64,000 nucleotides of DNA, from positions 62,001 to 126,000 of the forward strand of contig DAOULH010000010.1 in NCBI GenBank assembly GCA_034420475.1. Direction: 5' to 3'. The stretch comes from Bin87 sp034420475 (GTDB lineage Bacteria; Chloroflexota; Dehalococcoidia; Lucifugimonadales; UBA3495). Position 1 is the stretch's first letter. Every line of letters starts with the position of its first letter. The position numbers and the translations under genes were made by a program. The notes beneath the pieces are model-generated. The model was not told the DNA's origin, did not search any database, and saw only the letters and a list, made by a program, of their open reading frames with translations. Shown here one piece after another: positions 22,727 through 31,270 of this stretch.

Positions 22727-23446
22727 ATGAGCGACGCTTTTGGCACCATCGTTTTCGAGAAAGAGGGCAGCGTCGCCCACTTGGCGCTGAACCGTCCGGA
22801 TCGCCTGAACGCCTACTCGGTGGCGATGCGAGACGACTTTGCCGAGGCGCTGCACGCGGTGGCCGAAGACGAGGAAATCAGCGCGCTGCTGATCACTGGC
22901 AGGGGCCGGGCGTTCTGCGCCGGCGCAGACCTGAGCGAGTTTGGCACCGCGCCGTCGCAGGTGATAGCGCGCAATGCGCGATGGCAGCGGGACGTGTGGG
23001 GTCAACTGCTCAGTCTCGACAAGCCGATAGTGGTGGCAGCGCACGGCTATTGTATCGGTTCAGGGGTGGAGATTCTGCTGCTGGGTGACCTGCGCATTGC
23101 GGCGTCGGACACGGTTTTCGCCATGCCAGAGGTGCAATTGGGCATGATCCCCGCAGCCGGTGGGAGCCAAACGCTGCCGTCCAACGCCGGGCCGTCGGTG
23201 GCGTTGGACCTGCTGTACACCGGGCGGCGCTTCGGAGCGGCGGAGGCAATGGCCTGCGGAATCGTCAGCCGGGTGGTGGCGCCCGACGAGTTGGAAGCGA
23301 CGGCGTGGCAAATTGCGGGCGCATTGTCCGAATTGCCGCGCGGAATAGCCGCCGGCTTGAAACGAGCCTGGTGCGCTGGGAGCGAGATGCCGCTGGATGC
23401 GGGCTTGGCTTTGGAACAACGATTGGCTGCCGCCGTTGCAGCGTAA
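22727..23446 (+). CDS. Enoyl-CoA hydratase/isomerase family protein
   Basis: A 239-residue crotonase: VAHLALNRPDRLNAYSVAM, the oxyanion-hole block TGRGRAFCAGADLSEFG, GYCIGSGVEILLLGDLRIA with the first Glu, and FAMPEVQLGMIPAAGGSQTLP with the second. It is more canonical than the upstream crotonase and probably a true enoyl-CoA hydratase. It sits between the PHP gene (4 bp) and the acyl-CoA ligase gene (31 bp), consistent with a beta-oxidation-like pathway for an unusual acid. Confidence 0.92.
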   Translation: MSDAFGTIVFEKEGSVAHLALNRPDRLNAYSVAMRDDFAEALHAVAEDEEISALLITGRGRAFCAGADLSEFGTAPSQVIARNARWQRDVWGQLLSLDKPIVVAAHGYCIGSGVEILLLGDLRIAASDTVFAMPEVQLGMIPAAGGSQTLPSNAGPSVALDLLYTGRRFGAAEAMACGIVSRVVAPDELEATAWQIAGALSELPRGIAAGLKRAWCAGSEMPLDAGLALEQRLAAAVAA

Positions 23447-23477
23447 CCAAGAGAGTAGGTTCCGATCTGGAGAAAGG

Positions 23478-25034
23478 ATGAACACGACCGAATTTCTCAT
23501 GATCGCGTCGGCGATCGTTCCCGAGCGGACGGCCATCGTCTTTGATGGTGACCACATCAGTTTCGAGATGTTGCAGGAACGGGTCAACCGCCTGGCCAAC
23601 GCGATGTCCGAGCTGGGAATAGGGCAGGGCGACCGGGTGGCGGCGATGCAGACCAACTGCCATCACCTGATCGAACTGTACTTTGCGGCCGCGCAGTTGG
23701 ACGCGATCTACGTGCCCATCAATTTCCGCGCCAAAGAGGACGAACTGGCGACCATGCTGGGCATCGCGCAGCCTGATCTGCTGTTCCTGGGGGAGCGCTA
23801 CCGGGCGCTGGTTCCGGCGGACGGTTCAGTGCCCGCGGACCGGATCGTGATGCTGGATGCGCCGGCGACGAACGGCGGCTACGCTTACGACGACCTGCTG
23901 GCCAACGCGGACCCGGATCAACTCCACTTCCCTGAGGACGATGAGGACGCCACGACCGTGATCATGTTCACGTCGGGCACCACCAGCGTGCCCAAGGGCG
24001 CGCAACTGACACACGACAGTTTCGCCACGTTCCTGCTCACCAACGTCGAACCGGCGGACCCGGACGTGGAGGAAACCAACCTGCTCACGGTGCCGATGTA
24101 CCACGTGGCGGGCTTGCAGGCGGCGCTGGCGGCGGTGTTCGGGGGCCGGACGCTGGTGGTGATGCCGCAGTTTGACGCCGAGCGATGGATGAGCCTGGTG
24201 ACGGAACACCGGGCGAACCGGGCGATGCTGGTGCCCACCATGCTGAAGATGGTGATGGACCATCCGAGCTTCGACAGCTTCGACTTGTCCTCGCTGAGCG
24301 TGATCACCTACGGGGCGGCGCCCATGCCGTTGCCGGTGGTCCGGCAAGCCTTGGACAAGTTCCCCGGCACGCGGTTCATCAACGCCTTCGGTCAGACGGA
24401 AACGGCGTCGACCATCACTATGCTGCCGCCCGATGACCACGACCTCACCGGGTCTGCGGAGGAGGTTGAAACCAAGATGCGACGGCTCACGTCAATCGGC
24501 AAGCCGCTGGACGACGTGGAGGTGATGATCGTCACCGAGGACGGCGATCCGGTTGAAGGAGGCGAAGTGGGCGAGATCGTGGCCCGGGGCCCTCGAATGA
24601 TGACCGGCTACTGGGGTCAGGAGGATGCCACGCGAGACACGCTGAAGGGCGGCTGGCTCTACACCGGCGACCTGGCCTGGCAGGACGAGGACGGCTACAT
24701 CTACCTGGCCGGACGGGCGCGGGACTTCATCAAGCGTGGCGGGGAGATGATTTCCCCGGAGGAAGTGGAGATGATCCTGGCGGAGCACCCGGGAGTCGCC
24801 GATTCGGCGGTGATCGGCGTGCCGGACCTGGAGTGGGGCGAAGAAGTCAGGGCCGTGGTGGTAGCGTCGGACCTGGCGGTCACCGAGCAGGACCTGATCG
24901 ATTTTTGCCGGGAACGGCTGGCCGGGTTCAAGCGGCCGCGGTCGGTGGTGTTCGTGGACGAACTGCCGCGCAACGTCATGGGCAAAGTTCTGAAACGCGA
25001 CCTGCGGGCGGAATTCGGGCACCCGGTTTCCTGA
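23478..25034 (+). CDS. Acyl-CoA synthetase (AMP-dependent ligase)
   Basis: A 518-residue ANL-superfamily adenylate-forming enzyme that activates a carboxylic acid to its acyl-CoA. It shows the P-loop-like TVIMFTSGTTSVPKG, the FINAFGQTE block, YTGDLAWQDEDGYIYLAGRARDFI (hinge region), and the catalytic Lys in NVMGKVLKRDLR. The ATG at 23478 has AGAAAGG upstream; an earlier in-frame codon at 23397 would overlap the crotonase gene and is rejected. It resembles long- or medium-chain fatty-acyl-CoA ligases. The substrate is unknown. Confidence 0.94.
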   Translation: MNTTEFLMIASAIVPERTAIVFDGDHISFEMLQERVNRLANAMSELGIGQGDRVAAMQTNCHHLIELYFAAAQLDAIYVPINFRAKEDELATMLGIAQPDLLFLGERYRALVPADGSVPADRIVMLDAPATNGGYAYDDLLANADPDQLHFPEDDEDATTVIMFTSGTTSVPKGAQLTHDSFATFLLTNVEPADPDVEETNLLTVPMYHVAGLQAALAAVFGGRTLVVMPQFDAERWMSLVTEHRANRAMLVPTMLKMVMDHPSFDSFDLSSLSVITYGAAPMPLPVVRQALDKFPGTRFINAFGQTETASTITMLPPDDHDLTGSAEEVETKMRRLTSIGKPLDDVEVMIVTEDGDPVEGGEVGEIVARGPRMMTGYWGQEDATRDTLKGGWLYTGDLAWQDEDGYIYLAGRARDFIKRGGEMISPEEVEMILAEHPGVADSAVIGVPDLEWGEEVRAVVVASDLAVTEQDLIDFCRERLAGFKRPRSVVFVDELPRNVMGKVLKRDLRAEFGHPVS

Positions 25035-25071
25035 TATTGAAAGCATACGGCGAGGCTGCGGAGGCAACGGT

Positions 25072-26007
25072 ATGAATATTGCGGTAATGGGCGCCGGCGG
25101 CGTGGGCGGATACTTCGGCGGGCTGCTGGCACGGGCCGGTCACAACGTGACATTCATCGCGCGGGGGCCGCACCTGGAGGCGATCCGGAGCGGCGGCCTG
25201 CGGGTGGAAAGCGGGAACGACGGCGTCTTCACGGTTCCCGGCAATGCCACCGACGATCCGGCGTCGGCGGGTCACCAGGAGTTGGTGCTGTTCACCGTGA
25301 AGATGTACGACAACGCGGATGCGATCCACGCCATTGCCCCGATGGTCGGGCCGGACACCATCGTGCTGACGTTGCAGAACGGCATCGACAACGGCGAGCA
25401 GTTGGTGGAAGTGTACGGCGCGGAACGGGTGATGATCGGTTCGGCGTACCTGGAAGGGCGGATCAGCGAACCCGGCGTGGTGACGCAGGGCGGGCCCGGA
25501 GCGGCATCGTTCGGCGAGCGGACGACGGGTATTACCGAACGCGGCGAGCGGCTGTACCAGGTGTTCCGCGATGCTGGCTGGCGGGTTGACCTGCTGGAAA
25601 ACATGACCGGCATGTTGTGGAAGAAATTCGCGTACCTGTCGGGATCGGCCGGCGTTTGCGCGGCCAGCGGGTGCGCCTATGGGGAGTTGCGGACCGTGCC
25701 GGAGACCAGGGCTGCCATCGAGGCGGCCATTGCCGAGGCGCTGGCGGTGGGCGAGGCGGCGGGAGCGCCGCTGGAACCCGATTCGCTGGAATGGTCGATG
25801 AACGCGCTGGACAACTTTCCGGCGACGGGCATGGCATCGCTGGCCAAGGACTTCGCCGAGGGCCGGCCGGTAGAGCTGGAGGGACTGACCGGGACGGTGA
25901 TCCGGATGGGTCGGGAACGCGGCGTGCCCACGCCGGTGAACGATGCGCTGTACGCCGTGTTGAAACCCAGGGCCAACCGGATAGATGCCGAGTTGAAGCG
26001 GGGTTGA
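25072..26007 (+). CDS. panE: 2-dehydropantoate 2-reductase family protein
   Basis: A 311-residue ketopantoate reductase-fold protein. The N-terminal Rossmann motif is MGAGGVGGYFGGLLARAGH, the NADP/substrate region is VLTLQNGIDNGEQL, and the catalytic Lys lies in MLWKKFAYLSG. The C-terminal helical domain includes NFPATGMASLAKDFAEGRPVE with the family Ser/Asp. PanE makes pantoate for pantothenate and CoA. In catabolic clusters like this one, homologues can act on other 2-oxo acids, so the symbol is tentative. It ends before a good terminator. Confidence 0.87.
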   Translation: MNIAVMGAGGVGGYFGGLLARAGHNVTFIARGPHLEAIRSGGLRVESGNDGVFTVPGNATDDPASAGHQELVLFTVKMYDNADAIHAIAPMVGPDTIVLTLQNGIDNGEQLVEVYGAERVMIGSAYLEGRISEPGVVTQGGPGAASFGERTTGITERGERLYQVFRDAGWRVDLLENMTGMLWKKFAYLSGSAGVCAASGCAYGELRTVPETRAAIEAAIAEALAVGEAAGAPLEPDSLEWSMNALDNFPATGMASLAKDFAEGRPVELEGLTGTVIRMGRERGVPTPVNDALYAVLKPRANRIDAELKRG

Positions 26008-26060
26008 TGTCCTCCACGTAGCGACGGCAAAGCGCCGTTGCGTCCATATCTCTGGGGTGA

Positions 26061-26087
26061 GGCGCCGGCGGTAAACCGGCGCCTTTT
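26061..26087 (+). terminator. Rho-independent terminator after panE
   Basis: An eight-bp stem GGCGCCGG/CCGGCGCC with loop CGGTAAA followed by TTTT, 54 bp after the panE stop. It closes the crotonase-PHP-ligase-panE unit. Confidence 0.85.
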
Positions 26088-26148
26088 GATGTCAGCCGCA
26101 TGATTGTCGCAAATTTCACTCTGGACGAGCAGTAACGAAAATCGTAAT

Positions 26149-26168
26149 CATGTGAATAAAATCACATG
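26149..26168. promoter_or_regulatory. CRP/FNR-family operator-like palindrome
   Basis: CATGTGA-N6-TCACATG, a perfect palindrome containing the TGTGA-N6-TCACA consensus of CRP-type regulators, in an AT-rich island. Its centre lies about 68 bp upstream of the expected start site of the 26191 promoter. It should bind a CRP/FNR-family regulator; which one is unknown. Confidence 0.65.
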
Positions 26169-26190
26169 GAATAATCAGTAATACTCTCCC

Positions 26191-26219
26191 TTGACACTCG
26201 AAAAGTGCGTTGTTAGGCT
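26191..26219 (+). promoter_or_regulatory. Sigma70-type promoter of the peptide ABC importer
   Basis: A perfect TTGACA (26191-26196), a 17-bp spacer and TAGGCT (26214-26219), 61 bp before the binding-protein ATG. It is the best -35 box noticed in the window. Confidence 0.7.
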
Positions 26220-26280
26220 GGCGACTGGTGTAGTCCGACAGCCGAGCAGAAACACGACATTCGTAGTTGCAGGGGGGAGT

Positions 26281-28062
26281 ATGCTGAACCGTGCATTGAA
26301 TCGTCTCACTGGCCGGATACTCGTTGCGATGGCGGTGATCATCGCTCTGACTGCGCTGGTGGCCTGCGGGGCCACCGCTCCCACCGACAGCACGGAACCG
26401 GCAAGCGACAGCCCGGTGCCGGCGCAACCGGCTGCGAGTACGTCGGGGGACTCACCAGCGCCCACGGCCGTGCCGGCTCAGGCGGCCGGCGCGCCGCAGA
26501 CCTCGGATCGGGGGATCTACGGCGGCATTGTGCCGATGCACGACTACGCCTTTCCCAATCTGATCTGGCATCCCCACGAGTTCTCCAACCAGACGAAGAA
26601 TATGTCGGGCATCTACAACGGACTGCTGGAATACGATGCCGAGACAGACGATCCTTACGACATTGTGGGCGACCTGGCGGAGAGCTGGGAGTTGCAGCCT
26701 GACGGCGTAACTTATGTATTCCACCTGCACCAGAATGCCACGTGGCACAACGGGAACCCGGTTACGGCGGAAGACGTTGTGTACAGCATGGACAGCCTGG
26801 TGAACTCGGAAGCCAACCGGCCGCAGACCTTGATCATCGCGCCGTATTACTCCCCGGGGAACGCCCGGGCGATTGACGACCATACGGTGGAGATCAAGAC
26901 GAACAACCCCGCGCCCGATTTCGTTCCCATGCTGGCTTCGGATGCGTTCAAGATGATGTCCAAGGCCTGGGGCGAGTCGGACGTCGATACCTCCAAGTGG
27001 GAGAATGGCATGGGATCGGGCCCGTTCATGCCGACTACCCTGGAGAAGGACGTGTCCCTGTCGCTGGAGCGAAATCCGAACTACTGGAAAGAGGGCCTGC
27101 CGTACATCGACGGGTCGATCCACTACTACATCGCAGACAAGGGAACGGCCATCGGTTCCTATCGGACCGGCCAGGTGCTGATGACGACGTGGCCGGTGAC
27201 CAACCTGAGCAACACCGAGATCCTGGAGCTCCAGGAGTCCGAGGCGGATACCCTGGACGTGTACCTGATCCCGAACACCAGCCTGCTGGGGACGCTGATC
27301 AACACGACCATTGAGCCGTTCAACGACGTCCGGGTGCGGCGCGCGATGCACCTGGCGGTGGACCGGGCCGAGTTCCGCGAGATCTTCGGCGGCGGCATCG
27401 CTCCCATGGGAACGCCGTTCCCGCCGGAGACGTGGTTTGGCCGCGGGGAAGAAGAAGCCAGCCAGATGCCCGGTTTCCGCCTGGCACCGGAGGGCGGAAA
27501 GCATCCCGGAGACATCGAGGAAGCCCGGCGGCTGCTGGCGGAAGCCGGGGTGCCGGAAGGGTTCAAGGTCAACATCATGGCGCGGACGGCGGTGGAATAC
27601 GTTGACCTGGCCCAGTTGCTGGCTGACCAGTATCGCCGCTATCTGGGTTGGGACGCCACCGTGCAGCCCATCGACAGCGCGACCGGCATAACCCGCTACA
27701 AGGAACAGGACTACCAGATCGCCGCCCAGGGCACGGCGCTGCTGGTGGGCGAGCCCGACCCCATCATCGGAAAGATTTTCATGCCCGGCGGCCTGTGGAT
27801 CCAGTGGTCCGGATGGGATGCGCCGCAAAAGTTCAAGGACTGGTTCGCGGCCCAAAGCCAGGAACTGGATCGGACCAAACGGGCGGAAATCCTGCGGGAG
27901 ATGGAGGAGTTCATCCTTACCGAGGACCCGGGTCCCCTGCTGGTTTACTACTGGAGCTTCCGCGACCAGGTGGTGAACAAGAAGATCCAGAACTACCACA
28001 TGCCGGCCAGCATCTGGGTGCAGTTGAAACACGAGCGGATCTGGTGCGACCCCGAGTGCTGA
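26281..28062 (+). CDS. ABC transporter substrate-binding lipoprotein, family 5
   Basis: A 593-residue solute-binding protein of the peptide/nickel/opine class. A lipoprotein signal ends at lipobox LVAC with Cys29, followed by a Ser/Pro/Ala-rich tether (to about 75). The family block is represented by LAESWELQPDGVTYVFHLHQNATWHNGNPVTAEDVVYS, and later VRRAMHLAVDRAEF is also typical. It captures a peptide or similar solute outside the membrane for the two permeases downstream. The start is ATG at 26281, with GGGGGGAGT just upstream. Confidence 0.95.
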   Translation: MLNRALNRLTGRILVAMAVIIALTALVACGATAPTDSTEPASDSPVPAQPAASTSGDSPAPTAVPAQAAGAPQTSDRGIYGGIVPMHDYAFPNLIWHPHEFSNQTKNMSGIYNGLLEYDAETDDPYDIVGDLAESWELQPDGVTYVFHLHQNATWHNGNPVTAEDVVYSMDSLVNSEANRPQTLIIAPYYSPGNARAIDDHTVEIKTNNPAPDFVPMLASDAFKMMSKAWGESDVDTSKWENGMGSGPFMPTTLEKDVSLSLERNPNYWKEGLPYIDGSIHYYIADKGTAIGSYRTGQVLMTTWPVTNLSNTEILELQESEADTLDVYLIPNTSLLGTLINTTIEPFNDVRVRRAMHLAVDRAEFREIFGGGIAPMGTPFPPETWFGRGEEEASQMPGFRLAPEGGKHPGDIEEARRLLAEAGVPEGFKVNIMARTAVEYVDLAQLLADQYRRYLGWDATVQPIDSATGITRYKEQDYQIAAQGTALLVGEPDPIIGKIFMPGGLWIQWSGWDAPQKFKDWFAAQSQELDRTKRAEILREMEEFILTEDPGPLLVYYWSFRDQVVNKKIQNYHMPASIWVQLKHERIWCDPEC

Positions 28063-28151
28063 AGTCGCCGCCATAGACGCGGAGCGCAAGAGACCCGCCA
28101 CATAATGACTGACGCCAGATCCAGCGTCCGCCACCGAAGCGAGGGGAGGCT

Positions 28152-29111
28152 ATGAACACTTACGTACTGAAGAGATTCATGCTCTTCGTACCCACGCTCC
28201 TGCTGGTGACGCTCATGGTGTTCGCCCTGATGCGGCTGGTGCCGGGGGATCCGGCAGAGCTGCTGCTGATGGGGTTCGAGGGCGACGGGCAGTACTCGCA
28301 GCAACAGCTGGACGATCTGCGGGCCAAGCTGGGCACCGACCGGCCGCTGGCGATCCAGTACCTGAGCTGGATCTGGGGGATGCTCCGGGGGGACTTCGGC
28401 GTGTCGATGTACTTTGACACGCCGATATCGGAGGACTTGGGCGCCAAGCTGCCGATCACGCTGGAATTGGCGGCGCTGGCATTATTACTGGCATTCGTCG
28501 TGGCGATGCCGTTGGGCGTGTTGTCTGCGGTCCGGCAAGACACCATCGCGGACTACGCGTCACGGATCATCGCCATCGCCGGCGTGGCGATGCCTACATT
28601 CTGGATCGGGATCCTGGTGGTGTATTTCCTGGTGACGTGGTTCGACTGGCTGCCGCCGTTGGGCTACGCGGACCTGTGGAATGACCCATGGAAGAACCTG
28701 CAGCAGATGGTCTTTCCCGCGATCGCGCTCGGTTTCTATAACATGGCCCTGATTGCGCGGGTTACCAGATCGTCCATGCTGGAGGTGTTCCGCGAGGACT
28801 ACATCCGCACGGCGCGGTCCAAGGGCCTGCGTGAAGGGGCGGTCATCATCCGGCACGCGCTGAAGAATGCGTTCCTGCCGATCCTGACCATTTCCGGGTG
28901 GCAGGTGGGGCGGCTGATCGCGGGCACCGTGGTCATCGAGACCATTTTCCTGGTGCCAGGGATGGGTCGCCTGCTGGTTGACAGCATCCTGCACCGGGAC
29001 TACACGATGATCCAGAGCATCGTGATGGTGATCGCGTTCATGGTGCTGGCGCTGAACCTGGTCGTGGACCTGCTCTACGCCTGGCTGGACCCACGGATAC
29101 GATATGAGTAG
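28152..29111 (+). CDS. Peptide-type ABC transporter permease (DppB-like)
   Basis: A 319-residue inner-membrane permease with about six helices. It starts MNTYVLKRFMLFVPTLLLV, has the family signature in MRLVPGDPAELLLMG, and the cytoplasmic EAA loop EVFREDYIRTARSKGLREGAVIIRHALKNA that contacts the ATPase. It lies 89 bp after the binding-protein gene, with an AGGGGAGG site before the ATG. It forms the channel with the 29163 permease. The ATPase partner is not encoded here. Confidence 0.95.
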   Translation: MNTYVLKRFMLFVPTLLLVTLMVFALMRLVPGDPAELLLMGFEGDGQYSQQQLDDLRAKLGTDRPLAIQYLSWIWGMLRGDFGVSMYFDTPISEDLGAKLPITLELAALALLLAFVVAMPLGVLSAVRQDTIADYASRIIAIAGVAMPTFWIGILVVYFLVTWFDWLPPLGYADLWNDPWKNLQQMVFPAIALGFYNMALIARVTRSSMLEVFREDYIRTARSKGLREGAVIIRHALKNAFLPILTISGWQVGRLIAGTVVIETIFLVPGMGRLLVDSILHRDYTMIQSIVMVIAFMVLALNLVVDLLYAWLDPRIRYE

Positions 29112-29162
29112 TGGAGCTCGGCCCCGGCAATCAGACCCCGCAACGGCATAAGGAATAGGGAC

Positions 29163-30077
29163 ATGGCGCAGCAGACAACCGGGGTACTCGCCCCCACGGA
29201 ACCCACCGGCGTGGGGATGCGGCCCAAGCGCACGTTCTTGGAAAACATCGTCAACTTCGCGCAGCAAAAGCCGCTGGGCGCATTCGGCGCGGTGGTCGTG
29301 ATCGTGCTGGTGGTGTTGGCTATATTTGCTCCGATAGTGGCCACAGACGACCCCCGAGAAACCAATGCCGCTTACAGGTTCAATCCGCCCAACGCGGAGA
29401 CGTGGCTGGGCGGCGACCAGATCGGGCGCGACGTGTACAGCCGGCTGATCTACGGCACGCGGATCTCGCTGGTGGTGGGCCTGCTCAGCGTGTTCTTCGG
29501 AGTGACTATCGGCGCTTTCATCGGCATCGTGAGCGGCTACTTTGGCGGCATCACCGACCTGGTGATCCAGCGGATCATGGACGCGATGATGTCGTTCCCG
29601 GCGCTGATCCTGGCGCTGGCGATCATGGCGATCCTGGGGGCGTCGGTGACCAACGTGGTCATTGCGTTGAGCGCGGTGTTCATACCGGGTGCGGCGCGGA
29701 CCATCCGGTCGCAGGCGCTGAGCATCAAAGAGGTTGACTACGTGCTGGCGGCGCGAGCGGTGGGCGCCGGGGACTGGCGGATCATACTGCGGCACATGGC
29801 GCCCAACTGCGCGGCGACCTTCATCGTGCTGGCCAGCATATCGCTGGGGTGGGCGATTGTCGTGGAGGCGTCGCTGAGTTTCCTGGGCGTGGGTATTCCG
29901 CCGGACGTGCCATCGTGGGGCGGGATGCTCAACGGCGTGGCGCAGAACTCGCTGGACGTGGCGCCGTGGCTGGGAGTGTTCCCAGGGTTGGCGATAGCGA
30001 TCACGGTGTTCGCGGTCAACCTGCTCGGCGACGCGCTGCGGGACGTGCTGGACCCGAGGATGCGGGGGGCGAACTAG
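29163..30077 (+). CDS. Peptide-type ABC transporter permease (DppC-like)
   Basis: A 304-residue permease. The N-terminal hydrophilic tail is followed by the first helix (AFGAVVVIVLVVLAIFAPIV). The OppC-type block WLGGDQIGRDVYSRLIYGTR comes next, then the EAA loop EVDYVLAARAVGAGDWRIILRHMAPN and the closing NLLGDALRDVLDPRMRG. It partners the DppB-like permease. The operon stops here; an imperfect T-run hairpin at 30111-30143 follows, and no oppD/oppF-type ATPase genes are present. Confidence 0.95.
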   Translation: MAQQTTGVLAPTEPTGVGMRPKRTFLENIVNFAQQKPLGAFGAVVVIVLVVLAIFAPIVATDDPRETNAAYRFNPPNAETWLGGDQIGRDVYSRLIYGTRISLVVGLLSVFFGVTIGAFIGIVSGYFGGITDLVIQRIMDAMMSFPALILALAIMAILGASVTNVVIALSAVFIPGAARTIRSQALSIKEVDYVLAARAVGAGDWRIILRHMAPNCAATFIVLASISLGWAIVVEASLSFLGVGIPPDVPSWGGMLNGVAQNSLDVAPWLGVFPGLAIAITVFAVNLLGDALRDVLDPRMRGAN

Positions 30078-30110
30078 AACCCGGCCAGTTATTCTCAATG
30101 GCACATGGCA

Positions 30111-30143
30111 GGAGGGGCGATGCGCGCATCGCCCCTCCGTTTT
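30111..30143. terminator. Palindromic terminator between the ABC operon and the convergent gene
   Basis: A 14-bp perfect arm GGAGGGGCGATGCG and its complement (30111-30138) followed by TTTT on the plus strand, between convergent genes. It is nearly the same palindrome as at 959-984, so it also belongs to a dispersed hairpin family. Confidence 0.75.
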
Positions 30144-30167
30144 GCTCGTTCGTGGTGGATGGAGCGC

Positions 30168-30533
30168 CTAACTCTCCGGGTAGGTGAGCTTCATCAGGAC
30201 GTGGCGGCGGTTCTTGGTGTAGGGGCGCACGTGCTCGGGCCAGCGGCCGGCGTCGACGGCTTCGGCCCACTCCGGGCTGGTGAGGACGTCGGGGCTTTCG
30301 ATCTGATAGACGGCGTGGTGCTTGGGGGTACCGGGGATTTCGATTTCCTGGACCTGTCCGCCCATGGCCATGAGGAGGCGCTGGGTCTCGTAGCGGGTCA
30401 CGCCGACCACGCCCGGCGTCTGGTTGAGCAGGGGACAGTGCTCGGTGTTGTAAACCTCGTTGAACAGGGCTTCGCGGTCGGCGTCGATGTCCATGCTGGC
30501 GATGAACAGGTACTTCGAATGCAGCTCGGCCAT
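30168..30533 (-). CDS. Dimeric alpha/beta-barrel (EthD-like) protein
   Basis: A 121-residue small protein with the ferredoxin-like dimeric-barrel pattern: KYLFIASMDIDADREALFNE, VYNTEHCPLLNQTPGVVGVTRYE, a middle strand HHAVYQIESPDVLTSPEW, and the ending HVLMKLTYP. EthD-like proteins bind or degrade small molecules, but their reactions are mostly unknown. The ATG at 30533 has TGGAGGT upstream; longer in-frame starts overlap the TPR gene and are rejected. It is 19 bp after the TPR gene on the minus strand. Confidence 0.75.
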   Translation of the reverse strand: MAELHSKYLFIASMDIDADREALFNEVYNTEHCPLLNQTPGVVGVTRYETQRLLMAMGGQVQEIEIPGTPKHHAVYQIESPDVLTSPEWAEAVDAGRWPEHVRPYTKNRRHVLMKLTYPES

Positions 30534-30552
30534 GGTGGTACCTCCATAGAGT

Positions 30553-31203
30553 TCAGTGAGAGTGGTGCAGCATCTGGGCGGCAATGGCCCAGTCGGAACG
30601 GGCGGCGACCATGTCGCCCAGATTGGAGTGAGCCTTGCCGCGGGCGACGTAAGCCTCGGTGTAGCGGTCGTTGAGCCGGATGGCGGCGTCGAAGTGGGCG
30701 ATGGCAGCCCGGTTGTCCCCGGCATCGCGCAGAGCCAGGCCGCGCCAGTAGTGAGCCAGCGGATCGTCCGGTTGGTGTTGCAGCGCCCGGTTCAAGTCAT
30801 CTGCCGCCGCGACCAGGGATGCCAGCTTGTAGCGGGCGATGCCGCGAATTCGGTACGCACTGCCCGAGGCGGCGTCGAGTTCCAAGGCCCGGGAGGCATC
30901 GGACTCCGCGGCCCACCAGACTGAACGATCCAGGTGGATTGCGCCGCGTTCGAGCCAGGCATCGGCGATGTTGGGGTCAAGGGCGATGGCGGCGTCCAAT
31001 TCGACCAGGGCTGCTTCATCCCGTCCCAGCATCGACAGTGACCGACCGCGGAGCCAGAGAACGACGGGGTCGTCGGGCGTCGCCAGTAACGCGAGGTCGA
31101 GGTCAGCCAGAGCGGCGCGGAGGTCGCCGTTGGCGAGGTGCGTTTTGGCGTTCCGCACGTGCTCCGTTACGGACGGGGAGCGGTTCCGGTTGGCGCGCTG
31201 CAT
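30553..31203 (-). CDS. Tetratricopeptide-repeat protein
   Basis: A 216-residue protein made almost wholly of about five or six TPR units (for example HVRNAKTHLANGDLRAALAD and LALRDAGDNRAAIAHFDAA, each with the Gly/Ala/Pro pattern near positions 8, 20 and 32). It has no signal peptide or membrane helix and is probably a cytosolic protein-protein interaction scaffold. The start is ATG 31203, because further upstream the frame runs into the TPP-enzyme gene. It lies 67 bp downstream of that gene and just upstream of the EthD-like gene. Confidence 0.85.
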   Translation of the reverse strand: MQRANRNRSPSVTEHVRNAKTHLANGDLRAALADLDLALLATPDDPVVLWLRGRSLSMLGRDEAALVELDAAIALDPNIADAWLERGAIHLDRSVWWAAESDASRALELDAASGSAYRIRGIARYKLASLVAAADDLNRALQHQPDDPLAHYWRGLALRDAGDNRAAIAHFDAAIRLNDRYTEAYVARGKAHSNLGDMVAARSDWAIAAQMLHHSH

Positions 31204-31270
31204 CGGCTTGGGGTCAAATAAGGCAAGGGGCGACCCGTTAAGGCCGCCCCCGGATGGGTGTGACAATGGA

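Noticed and set aside
26452..28134. Very long open frame (about 560 codons) antisense to the ABC binding-protein gene
   Set aside because: High-GC coding DNA leaves antisense frames open. Its composition is typical shadow coding, while the plus strand has lipobox and family motifs.
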